Assembly: GCF_007859955.1 (NCBI RefSeq)
Contig: NZ_SJPR01000001.1
Coordinates: 820,388 to 884,387 of the forward strand
Source: Botrimarina colliarenosi
Lineage (GTDB): Bacteria; Planctomycetota; Planctomycetia; Pirellulales; Lacipirellulaceae
DNA: 64,000 nt
Direction of reading: 5' to 3'
In this document: piece by piece, positions 35,621 through 43,280 of the stretch
Position numbering within the stretch: position 1 is the first letter of the stretch
Layout: the number at the start of each line of letters is the position of its first letter
The notes under the pieces: model-generated
Database searches by the model: none
The model's input: the letters and a program-made list of their open reading frames with translations, nothing else
What the model was told of the DNA's origin: nothing
Position numbers and translations under genes: made by a program

Positions 35621-36765
35621 ATACGCATCGCCACATAAACCTGCGCGCTTCCTATTGCGCTGCCTCATCTTGTCGATCATATTGCGTGCATGCATGTCGA
35701 GCCGCACGGGACGCAGGAGGAGCTCAAGGGGCTTGAGCGTGGTGAGAAGAACGCCACGCGTTCCAGACGCCTGCGGGTGCTGATCCTCGCCCTGGAGGGC
35801 TGGACGGCCCCGGCGGTCGCCACGGCGGTGGGCCTATCTCGCCGGGCGTGCCAAGACGTGGTGCGGCGTTACAACGAACGGGGCCTCGCGGGGCTGGACG
35901 AACGTCGGGGCCGGTCTCGCAGGCCGGTGCTCTCAAGCGAAGAAGAGGCGGCGTTGCGGGAACGGATCGAGGCGGGCCCCACCGACCCCGACCCCGACCG
36001 CGTCTGCACGCTGCGTGGCAAGGACTTCCAGCGGGTCCTCGCCTCGGAGTTCAATCTGCTGCGGAGCCTCACGGGCGTCTACCGGCTCCTGCACAAGCTG
36101 GGCTACAGCTGCCTGCGGCCGCGTCCGAAGCACCGCAAGGCGGACCCCGAGAAGATTGAGGCATTCATGCGTGAGTGGCCCGAGCGAATCGAGCAGATCG
36201 CCGCGGGGCGCCCCGGCAAGCGGCTGCGGGTCTACTTCCAGGACGAATCGCGATTTGGCCAGCAGGGGACCAACACCAACGTCTGGGCGAAGAGGGGCTC
36301 ACGCCCGACGGCCGTGCGGCAGACCGAGTACGAGTACCTGTGGGTGCTGGGCGCGGTCTGCGCCGAGACGGGCCACGCTGAGGGCCTCTTGAGCCCGCAG
36401 CTGAACACGAAGATCGTCAACACGTTCCTGGAGCTGTTCTCGGCGACGGTCCCCGAAGGGGAGCACGCGGTGATGGTGTGGGACGGGGCCGGCTTCCACA
36501 CCGCCAAGGCTCTCGCCGTGCCCGAGAACATCACCCTGGTGCGTCTGCCGCCCTACAGCCCGGAGCTCAACCCGATCGAGAACCTCTGGCACTACCTCAA
36601 GAGCCACTTCTGGAGCAACCGCGTCTACGACGACTACGAAGCGCTCGAACAAGCCGCTATGGACGCCTGAAAAGTCGCCGTCCTCGACGAGGAACTCATC
36701 AAAACCGTCTGCCACGCTCCCTACGCAACTACACCAAACGCGCAGCTATAAGCGGTGATGCGTAT
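35621..36765 (+). mobile_element. IS630-family insertion sequence
   Basis: An element of about 1,145 bases. Terminal inverted repeats of 19 bases match at 15 positions: left 35621-35639 (ATACGCATCGCCACATAAA), right 36747-36765 (reverse complement ATACGCATCACCGCTTATA). Flanking TA dinucleotides fit the TA target of IS630/Tc1-mariner elements, though the exact boundary cannot be fixed to the base. It carries a single transposase reading frame and lies between arsS and the convergent SDR gene, disrupting neither. Confidence 0.85.
35690..36751 (+). pseudogene. IS630-family transposase, late nonsense codon
   Basis: This is a DDE transposase. An N-terminal helix-turn-helix (about residues 20-75) precedes the catalytic core with QDESRF (first Asp), VWDGAGFHTAK (second Asp) and PPYSPELNPIENLWHYLK (Glu). 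The open frame ends at TGA 36668-36670 after AAMDA. Reading through it continues in frame for 26 residues (KVAVLDEELIKTVCHAPY and so on), which looks like the natural transposase C-terminus, to TAA at 36749-36751. A Trp codon (TGG) probably mutated to TGA. All catalytic residues precede the stop, so the shortened protein may still work. Confidence 0.85.
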
Positions 36766-36777
36766 TATGCGACCCAG

Positions 36778-37686
36778 CTAAGCAACTTGGCGCGGCGGTT
36801 GAACTTGCAAAGGAGGCGCCGAGCGGCCCAGTTTGAGCCGCAGCGCCGTTTCTACTTCTGGGTGCAGAGCGGCCAGCTCCGCTCTCTTGTTGGCGGCGCG
36901 CCGGGCCTTGCCGAGCGAATGCATCCAATCGAACAGCCCCGGAGCGGCCGCCATCGTCCCCCGGATCCAGCGGCCGACCGGGTCGACGATCACTTGTCGA
37001 CGGTTGCGTTCAATCCCCCTGACGGCCGCGTGGGCGACTCGATCGAGCGAGACACAGCATACTCCAGGCGGGCGCCGCATCGAGCGTCCGCTCGACGTGG
37101 CGTCTTCGATCAATGCGGTCCGGACAAAGCCGGGGCAGAGCGTCGTGACGCCGAGCCCCTGCCGGCCGTACTCGACACGGAGCGCCTTGCTATAGCCGAT
37201 CAGGGCGTGCTTCGAAGCGCAGTAGACCGCCACCCGTGGCATGACCGCCAGGCCAAGCACGCTACAGACGTTGAGCACGTGCGACTCGGGCCGCGCGAGC
37301 AGCGCCGGCAACAAGGCGTGGGTCAGTTTGACCGGGGCGTGCAGGTTGGTCGCCAGTACTTCGTCGGCGTCTTCCGGCGCCATGGCATGGGTCGGCCCGT
37401 AATAGGCGATCCCGGCGTTGTTGACCAGAACGTCGACCCCCGCCCAGCAGTCGAGTAGCCCCTCGGCGAGTGCTTCGAGGTCATGGTTGTCGGTCAGGTC
37501 GCACGGTATCGACAACGCGGCGACGCCGAACTGCTCAGCGTCGCGCTGGGTCTGGGCGAGTCCTGGCGCGTCGCGATCGACGAGCGCCAGCCGCACCCCT
37601 TTGGCGGCGAGGCGCAGCGCAATCGCCCGGCCGATGCCGCGGGCGGCGCCGGTGACGAGAGCGGTTTTGCCGGCGAGCCGTCGCAT
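36778..37686 (-). CDS. Short-chain dehydrogenase/reductase
   Basis: This NAD(P)-dependent SDR of 302 residues has the nucleotide motif TGAARGIGRAIAL (12-24), NNAGIAYYG, the catalytic Ser in NVCSVLG and the YCASK Tyr/Lys pair. The C-terminal 60 residues beyond the normal SDR fold contain GTMAAAPGLFDWMHSLGKARR and a Lys/Arg-rich end, which may form a membrane-peripheral helix. The stop is 13 bases from the IS630 end. It is 68 bases downstream of the halogenase-like gene on the same strand, so the two may be co-transcribed and act on a common substrate. Confidence 0.92.
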   Translation of the reverse strand: MRRLAGKTALVTGAARGIGRAIALRLAAKGVRLALVDRDAPGLAQTQRDAEQFGVAALSIPCDLTDNHDLEALAEGLLDCWAGVDVLVNNAGIAYYGPTHAMAPEDADEVLATNLHAPVKLTHALLPALLARPESHVLNVCSVLGLAVMPRVAVYCASKHALIGYSKALRVEYGRQGLGVTTLCPGFVRTALIEDATSSGRSMRRPPGVCCVSLDRVAHAAVRGIERNRRQVIVDPVGRWIRGTMAAAPGLFDWMHSLGKARRAANKRAELAALHPEVETALRLKLGRSAPPLQVQPPRQVA

Positions 37687-37754
37687 CCGGTCAAGTTGTT
37701 AGGAGAAGGTGAGCGATCGGGGACGCCAAGGACCAAGCCGCGGTCGCCGGCCGA

Positions 37755-38852
37755 TCAGGCGGCCCGCCGGATCGTGTCGGCGCCCCGTTCGAGCATCTCG
37801 GCGGGGATCGTGCGGCTGAGCTGGTGACGGTCCTCACCCCGCAGCACGGCGACGCCCCACTTGTCGAGGTGGTACTTGCCGCCGTTGTAAACGCTGCGGT
37901 AGTACTTCTTGCCCGGGTAGACGGCGACGTTCGTCGGGACGGTCCGCAGGTTGAAGGCGATCCGGTGCTTGTCGGTCTTGTTCGCCGCCGAGCCGTGGAT
38001 GCAGCGCTCGGTGAAGAGAATCATCTGGCCGGCGCGGCAGGGGATCTCGACGATCTCTTGGTCCTCTTCGCGGAAATCGAGCTCGAAGGCCGCGTTGTAG
38101 AACCCTTCCTTGCCGCCGAAGTGGATCGTGCGGATGCGGTTGTGGGTCCCGGCGGCGAACTTCAGCGCGCCGTTCTCGTGCGTCGAGTCATCGACCGCGA
38201 TCCAAGCGGTGATCTGGAACAGGTCGTTCCGGTCGGCGGGGAACAACGCCGGGTCTTGGTAATCCTCGACCATGAAGGTGCTCGCTTGGTGCCACTGGAT
38301 GGCGGGCGAGCCGGGGCCCTTGTAGAAAATCTGCGAACGCCAGCAGAGCAGGTCGGGGCCGAGCAACTGGGCGATCCGGTCGGTCACCGCGGGCGACTTC
38401 ATGTAGTACCACAGCCGCGGCATCTCGAAGTGGCGGTCGCGCGGCGTCTCGAAGCCGTAGGTCTGCGACTTGGTCTTCTCGATCGCGAGCAGGTCTTGCT
38501 TGAAGTCCCGCATCTGCTCGGGCGAGAAGACGTCCAGCGGCCCAACGAAGCCGCGCTCGTAGAACGAGGTGAGCTGTTCTTGGGTGAGCCGGTGCTCCGG
38601 CGCGACATCGGCCTTCGACTCGACGACGGCCGGCTGGCGGAACTCGCACGGCTGGTCGATGTACGCGCTGGTGAGGCCCGAGCGGATCAGCTGGTTGAAC
38701 ATCCGCGGGTCCCAATTGCGGACGATCGACTTGAGGTCACGCGGCAAGACGCGCCTCGGCAGACGCAGCGCCTGATAGCCGCGGAGCCCGGCGAGGGCGG
38801 CGCAGATCGGCATCCGTTGCCAGAGAGGGCGGACCTTGGGGGCCATATTCAT
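37755..38852 (-). CDS. SyrB2-like Fe(II)/2-oxoglutarate halogenase candidate (PhyH fold)
   Basis: This 365-residue phytanoyl-CoA dioxygenase-fold protein differs from hydroxylases at the iron site. The HxD motif is WHQAS (H188-Q-A190), with Ala instead of the metal-binding acid, as in SyrB2-type aliphatic halogenases. The distal His is H286 (CIHGSAA) and the 2-oxoglutarate Arg is probably R303. Further blocks recalled from SyrB2 match in order: LTQEQLTSFYERGFVGPLDV, LLGPDLLCWRSQ, ENGALKF.AGTHN, RAGQMILF and the C-terminal DKWGVAVLRGE. The first 85 residues form a basic extension. The start is ATG at 38852; the frame is open upstream to GTG 38900. Substrate is unknown and no carrier protein lies nearby. 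Confidence 0.82.
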   Translation of the reverse strand: MNMAPKVRPLWQRMPICAALAGLRGYQALRLPRRVLPRDLKSIVRNWDPRMFNQLIRSGLTSAYIDQPCEFRQPAVVESKADVAPEHRLTQEQLTSFYERGFVGPLDVFSPEQMRDFKQDLLAIEKTKSQTYGFETPRDRHFEMPRLWYYMKSPAVTDRIAQLLGPDLLCWRSQIFYKGPGSPAIQWHQASTFMVEDYQDPALFPADRNDLFQITAWIAVDDSTHENGALKFAAGTHNRIRTIHFGGKEGFYNAAFELDFREEDQEIVEIPCRAGQMILFTERCIHGSAANKTDKHRIAFNLRTVPTNVAVYPGKKYYRSVYNGGKYHLDKWGVAVLRGEDRHQLSRTIPAEMLERGADTIRRAA

Positions 38853-39095
38853 AGCGGAACGAGCCTTCGGCGAGACCAGCGAGGACGGGGCGAACACCAC
38901 GCGACGTGCCCCTTACGTATCGGCGCTGCCCGCTGCCGGGATTAAGCCGCCTGGCATCCCTCAAGGGTTGCTAGCGGCGGCGACGGCATCGGGGCGCGCG
39001 GTGGCGTATACTGGGAGGGCTCGGCGACCCGCCCCGAAAAGTCCGCATCCTCGTCCTTTGTCTAGCTAGCAAGGCGACTCTCGTCGCTCTCCGCC

Positions 39096-40511
39096 ATGGT
39101 CCGTGTGCTTCCTTGGATTGTCCGCACGCTAGCCGCCGCTGCGCTCGGGCTGTCGGCCTTTCTCTGGTGGTCGAGCGCCACGACCGCGTCGGCTGTTGGC
39201 TGCGACGCCTTCGCCGGTTTCGACTGCGACGCGGCCCTCGGGAGCCCCTGGGCGAAGCTCGGAGGGGTGCCCGTCGCGGCCGGCGGAACCCTGTGCTACG
39301 CCGCCGCGCTGGTTGGTTCGGTGCTAGCATGGCGCCGCGGCGGGGCGGCCTCGCTCGGTTGGCGGCTCCTCGAACTGACGGCTCCGCTGGCCGTTGGCGC
39401 CGGCGTCTGGTTCACCGCGGTTCAGGCGGCGGCGCTCGACTCGTTCTGTTTCTATTGCTTGGCGACCCACGCCTGCGGCCTCGCGATGGCGGTCGCCGTG
39501 CTGCTATGGCGCCGCGCCGCGTCCGCGGGCGGAGGCGAGGCACCGGTCGTGGTCTCGCCGTTTGCGGCGATGGCGTCCGGTCCGGCCACGGAGACCGACG
39601 CACCCCCGTCACTCGGCGTGCCGACCCTCGTTGGCCTGCTCGGGGTGATCGCCTTGGCGGGGGGGCAAACGTTGCTAGCCGCCCCGGCGGTCTCGGAGTA
39701 CGACGCAAACCTGACCGACCAATTCGTCTTCACCGCAGCCTCCGCCGACGCGTCGGCCGAAGCATCGCCTCGTTCGCCAGAGCCAACGACCGAGGACCCC
39801 TCGGAGCCAGCCGCGCAGCCGGAACCCGAGTCGACCCCCTCGTCGACCCCCTCGTCGACCAAAGCGAAGCGGCGTAGCGGGGGCTCCCGTCTGGCGGCCT
39901 TTCTTAACGGCAAGCTCCGCGTGGACGCCTACGAGCAAGCGGTGCTCGGCTCGCCCGACGCGCCCCACTTAGTCGTCGAAATGATGGACTACGCGTGCCC
40001 CCACTGCCGCGAGTTCCACGACAAGCTGACCAAGGCGCTGGAGCGTTTCGACGGTCAGATCGCGGTGCTGGTGATGCCGGTCCCCGGTGAGATCGCCTGC
40101 AACAAGCACGTCCGCAAGGCGCGGAAGCAATCGCTCGGCGCGTGCTTCGCCGCCAAGCTCTCGATGGCCGTGTCGGATCTCGACCCGGAGGAGTTCGAGG
40201 CGTTCCACGCCTGGATGCTCCATGACGACACGATCCCCAACCGCACGAGGTCGCTGATCGAGGCGCGTCGGCACGTTGATGGCGACGAGTTGAGCGCCGC
40301 CTTACGTGACACCGAAGGCGCCCTAGGGGCCCGGATCAAGAACTACGTCGAACTCGCCGCCGCGATCGGCAAGCAGGGCCGCTTCGGACTGCCGGCCCAG
40401 ATCCTCGGCGACCGGGTGGTGGCGGGCCCCTCCGAGTCGGTCGACGCCCTTTGTAAGTTGTGGGCGGAAGCGTTCGGCCTCGAGACCCCCACCGCAACGA
40501 TCCCGTTCTAG
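39096..40511 (+). CDS. VKOR-thioredoxin (DsbA-like) fusion
   Basis: This membrane protein of 471 residues joins a vitamin K epoxide reductase domain to a DsbA-like thioredoxin domain, a one-piece disulfide-forming system in which quinone reoxidises the oxidase. The VKOR part (about residues 5-140) has the loop cysteines Cys36 and Cys44 and the redox CFYC at 118-121. A Ser/Pro/Glu-rich linker (about 200-265) leads to the periplasmic domain with CPHC at 301-304, and later Cys in IACNKH and GACFAAK. The start is ATG at 39096; the open frame from the preceding stop gives no better N-terminus. It is 5 bases before the vsr start. Confidence 0.9.
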   Translation: MVRVLPWIVRTLAAAALGLSAFLWWSSATTASAVGCDAFAGFDCDAALGSPWAKLGGVPVAAGGTLCYAAALVGSVLAWRRGGAASLGWRLLELTAPLAVGAGVWFTAVQAAALDSFCFYCLATHACGLAMAVAVLLWRRAASAGGGEAPVVVSPFAAMASGPATETDAPPSLGVPTLVGLLGVIALAGGQTLLAAPAVSEYDANLTDQFVFTAASADASAEASPRSPEPTTEDPSEPAAQPEPESTPSSTPSSTKAKRRSGGSRLAAFLNGKLRVDAYEQAVLGSPDAPHLVVEMMDYACPHCREFHDKLTKALERFDGQIAVLVMPVPGEIACNKHVRKARKQSLGACFAAKLSMAVSDLDPEEFEAFHAWMLHDDTIPNRTRSLIEARRHVDGDELSAALRDTEGALGARIKNYVELAAAIGKQGRFGLPAQILGDRVVAGPSESVDALCKLWAEAFGLETPTATIPF

Positions 40512-40516
40512 AGCGC

Positions 40517-40930
40517 ATGAAGCCCCCCAGCGCGGCGCGCAGCCGGACGATGGCCGCGGTCAAGAGCCGCGACACGGGACCCGAGCTGCAGGTCGCCGCG
40601 CTGCTCGACGCGGCCCGGGTTGCCTATCGGCGCGACGTGAAGGAGCTGCCAGGCCGCCCCGACTTTGTCGTCAAGAAGCGCGGCCGCCAGCCGCTGGCGA
40701 TCTTCGTCCACGGCTGCTGGTGGCACGGCCACGATTGCAAGCGAGGCGACAGGACGCCGAAAACGAATCGCGCCTACTGGCAAGCAAAGATCGACCGCAA
40801 CCGCCGCCGCGACCGCCGGGTGACGCGACAGCTGCGCGCGAGTGGCTACTCGGTCTGGGTCGTCTGGGAGTGCCGGCTAAAAGAAGGCGCGCTGCCGCCG
40901 CGACTAGCGGCACGGCTCCACAACCAGTGA
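40517..40930 (+). CDS. vsr: Very short patch repair endonuclease Vsr
   Basis: Vsr nicks 5' of the T in T:G mismatches that arise by deamination of 5-methylcytosine. The family motifs are present: RSRTMAAVKSRDTGPE at residues 8-23, GRPDFV with the catalytic-type Asp49, and FVHGCWWHGHDC (63-74), the zinc/active-site block. At 137 residues it has the usual length. The ATG at 40517 is preferred over GTG 40460, which would overlap the VKOR gene. No cytosine methyltransferase is visible in the window, which makes it an orphan here. It is 5 bases downstream of the VKOR-Trx gene and may share its transcript. Confidence 0.93.
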   Translation: MKPPSAARSRTMAAVKSRDTGPELQVAALLDAARVAYRRDVKELPGRPDFVVKKRGRQPLAIFVHGCWWHGHDCKRGDRTPKTNRAYWQAKIDRNRRRDRRVTRQLRASGYSVWVVWECRLKEGALPPRLAARLHNQ

Positions 40931-40966
40931 AGCCAACTCCCAAGCGACCAGCGAGCCGGGAAGTGA

Positions 40967-42295
40967 TCAACCGAATCGCGTCCGCTCGTCTTTCACCACC
41001 ACCTTGTCGACGCTCACCGCCTTGTCGGCGATGTCCTTGCGGCACCACGCGCCGCGCCAGCGGATCGCCTTTACCGCCGTGTAGGCCGAGAGTTTGGCGG
41101 CGGGGACCGTGTCGCCGATGGCCGTGACGCCCAGGACGCGGCCGCCGACGTTGACCACGTCGCCATCGATCGACGCGGTGCCGGCGTGGAAGACTTTGAC
41201 GTTCGGGACGTTCGCGGCTTGGTCGAGACCGCTGATGACGTGGCCTTTCTCGTAGCTGCCCGGGTAGCCCTCGCTCGCCATGACGACGCAGACCGCGGGG
41301 CGGGGGTCCCATTCGAGCCGTGGCGCCTCGTCGAGCCGGCCGTCGGCCGTCGCTTCGAGCACGTCGAGCAGGTCGCTCTTGAGCCGCATCAGCACCGGTT
41401 GGCACTCGGGGTCGCCGAAGCGGACGTTGTACTCCAGCACCTTCGGGCCTTGCTTGGTGAGCATCAGCCCCGCGTAGAGCACGCCGCGGAACGGGCGCCG
41501 TTTGCGCTTCATGTGGTGGACCGTGGGGACGAGGATCTCTTCCTCGACGCGGCGCAGGAGGGCGTCGTCAACGATCGGCGCCGGGCAGTAGGCGCCCATG
41601 CCGCCCGTGTTGGGGCCTTGGTCGCCGTCGTAGGCCGGCTTGTGGTCCTGGGCGGCGGGCAGGGCGATGATCGACTTGCCGTCGGTGATGGCGAGGATCG
41701 AGACCTCCTGGCCGTGCAGCCGCTCTTCGATCAGCAGCCGATTGCCTGCCGCGCCGAACTCTTTGTCGCCCGCGATCCGCTGGACGGCGTCGAGCGCCTC
41801 GTCGCGGCTGCCGCAGACGATGACTCCCTTACCGGCGGCGAGGCCGTCGGCCTTGAGGACGAGCGGTTGGCTTTCGCGCTCGTTGAGGAAGGTGGTCGCT
41901 TCCTCACCGGTGCGGAAGGTGTGGAAATCGCCGGTGGGGATGTCGCCGTGACGGAGCAGTTCTTTGCAAAATACTTTGGAGCCTTCGAGCTCGGCGGCCG
42001 CCCGAGAGGGGCCGAAGGCCCGGAGGCCGGCGGCTTCGAGGGCGTCGACCAGGCCCGCCACGAGCGGCGCTTCGGGGCCGACGACGGTGAGGCCGATTTC
42101 GTTGTCCTTCGCAAACGCGACGAGCCGCGCCGTATCGGTGGCCGGGATATCGACGTTCTGGATCGGCAGGCCGGTCTCGGTCGCCGTGCCGGCGTTGCCG
42201 GGAGCGCAGAAGACGATATCGGCCCGCGGGCTCTGCGCGAGTTTCCAGCAGAGGGCGTGCTCGCGCCCGCCGTTGCCTACCACCAAGACCTTCAT
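40967..42295 (-). CDS. purD: Phosphoribosylamine-glycine ligase PurD
   Basis: PurD is the ATP-grasp enzyme that joins phosphoribosylamine and glycine in purine synthesis (step 2). At 442 residues it has the full family layout: MKVLVVGNGGREHALCWKLA at the start, VVGPEAPLVAGLVDALE, the ATP-grasp loop KADGLAAGKGVIV, the HDHKPAYDGD-like metal region (here AAQDHKPAYDGDQGPNTGGM) and the VRFGDPECQ block. It is a single gene, divergent from the cupredoxin gene and convergent with vsr. No neighbouring purine genes are in the window. Confidence 0.97.
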   Translation of the reverse strand: MKVLVVGNGGREHALCWKLAQSPRADIVFCAPGNAGTATETGLPIQNVDIPATDTARLVAFAKDNEIGLTVVGPEAPLVAGLVDALEAAGLRAFGPSRAAAELEGSKVFCKELLRHGDIPTGDFHTFRTGEEATTFLNERESQPLVLKADGLAAGKGVIVCGSRDEALDAVQRIAGDKEFGAAGNRLLIEERLHGQEVSILAITDGKSIIALPAAQDHKPAYDGDQGPNTGGMGAYCPAPIVDDALLRRVEEEILVPTVHHMKRKRRPFRGVLYAGLMLTKQGPKVLEYNVRFGDPECQPVLMRLKSDLLDVLEATADGRLDEAPRLEWDPRPAVCVVMASEGYPGSYEKGHVISGLDQAANVPNVKVFHAGTASIDGDVVNVGGRVLGVTAIGDTVPAAKLSAYTAVKAIRWRGAWCRKDIADKAVSVDKVVVKDERTRFG

Positions 42296-42429
42296 CGCAA
42301 TTGCTCCACGCCGTCCGGACTGTCAAAGAACCGCGGCATTCTAACGCAGGCGGTTGCCGAGCGGTACGCGCCGGTAGAGTGTAGCGGTGTGCGGGGCGGG
42401 GATTGCCACGAGATTCTTCGAGAGAACCG

Positions 42430-43179
42430 ATGTTCAAGCGTGCCGGAATCGTAATTTCGCTGCTCCTAGCGGCCGGAATCGTCGACGGGGCAGGGGGCCT
42501 ATCCGGGCGGATTGTCGTCGTGGGCGCGGTCCCTCCCGCGGAGGCCCTGCCGCCGGGCCGCGACGCCTGCTGCCAAGCGGCCGGGCCGGTGGACCAGAGC
42601 GTCGTTGTCGGGCCCGAGGGGGGGCTGGCGAACGTGGTGGTCTCGGTCGAGCCCCGACGTGGTGAGCCGGCGCCCCCGGCGGACGACGCAGTCCCCGAAG
42701 AGCCAGCAACCCTCACGAACCGAGGCTGCGCGTTCATCCCCCGGGTGCTTGTGGTCCGAGTTGGCCAGCCGCTGGTGCTGGCGAACAACGATCCCACGAT
42801 GCACAACGTCGACATCGAATTCGTCCGCAACCGCCCCGCCAACGTGGTCGTGCCGCCCGACGGGCGTCGGGAGTTTGACCTCGTGAAGCCCGAGCGGCGG
42901 CCGATCGGCGTGCGGTGCAACGTCCACCCGTTCATGCAGGCTTGGGTCGTCGTCCGGGACGACCCGTTCGCCGCGGTGACCGACGAGTCGGGCGAATTTG
43001 AGCTTGCCGAGCTTCCGTCCGGCGAGTGGCGGCTGCGGTTCTGGCGCGAAGGCAAGCCCTTCGTTGGCCTACAAATCGGCAGCAGCGCGACCGACGAGCG
43101 GGGCGAAGTGGTCCTCGCCATCCCCGCGGGGGGGCTGCAACTCGGCGATTTGCGGGTTGCAGCGACCGATCTCCGGTGA
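42430..43179 (+). CDS. Plastocyanin-like type-1 copper protein
   Basis: This 249-residue exported protein starts with the signal segment FKRAGIVISLLLAAGIVDG. The cupredoxin core (about residues 95-180) has FIPRVLVVRVGQPLVLANND, the first ligand His125 in TMHNVDIE, and the C-X2-H-X2-M ligand triad Cys163, His166 and Met169 in RCNVHPFM, a complete type-1 site. A carboxypeptidase-regulatory-like beta-sandwich (TDESGEFELAELPSGEWRLRF) follows, so it may be anchored in the envelope. It stands directly upstream of a dihaem cytochrome c and the haem A genes, which fits an electron carrier in respiration or cytochrome oxidase biogenesis. Confidence 0.87.
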   Translation: MFKRAGIVISLLLAAGIVDGAGGLSGRIVVVGAVPPAEALPPGRDACCQAAGPVDQSVVVGPEGGLANVVVSVEPRRGEPAPPADDAVPEEPATLTNRGCAFIPRVLVVRVGQPLVLANNDPTMHNVDIEFVRNRPANVVVPPDGRREFDLVKPERRPIGVRCNVHPFMQAWVVVRDDPFAAVTDESGEFELAELPSGEWRLRFWREGKPFVGLQIGSSATDERGEVVLAIPAGGLQLGDLRVAATDLR

Positions 43180-43280
43180 CGCGACGAATCGACGCACACG
43201 TCAGACGGCCGTGACGGCGCCGCTCGGGGCCGCGGTTGGGTAGGCTGAGCGTTTCGCGCCGACCGACCTGCCCGTCCCGT

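Noticed and set aside
37755..38852. Plain phytanoyl-CoA hydroxylase call for the halogenase candidate
   Set aside because: Not fully excluded, but the missing HxD acid and SyrB2-like blocks make a hydroxylase less likely.
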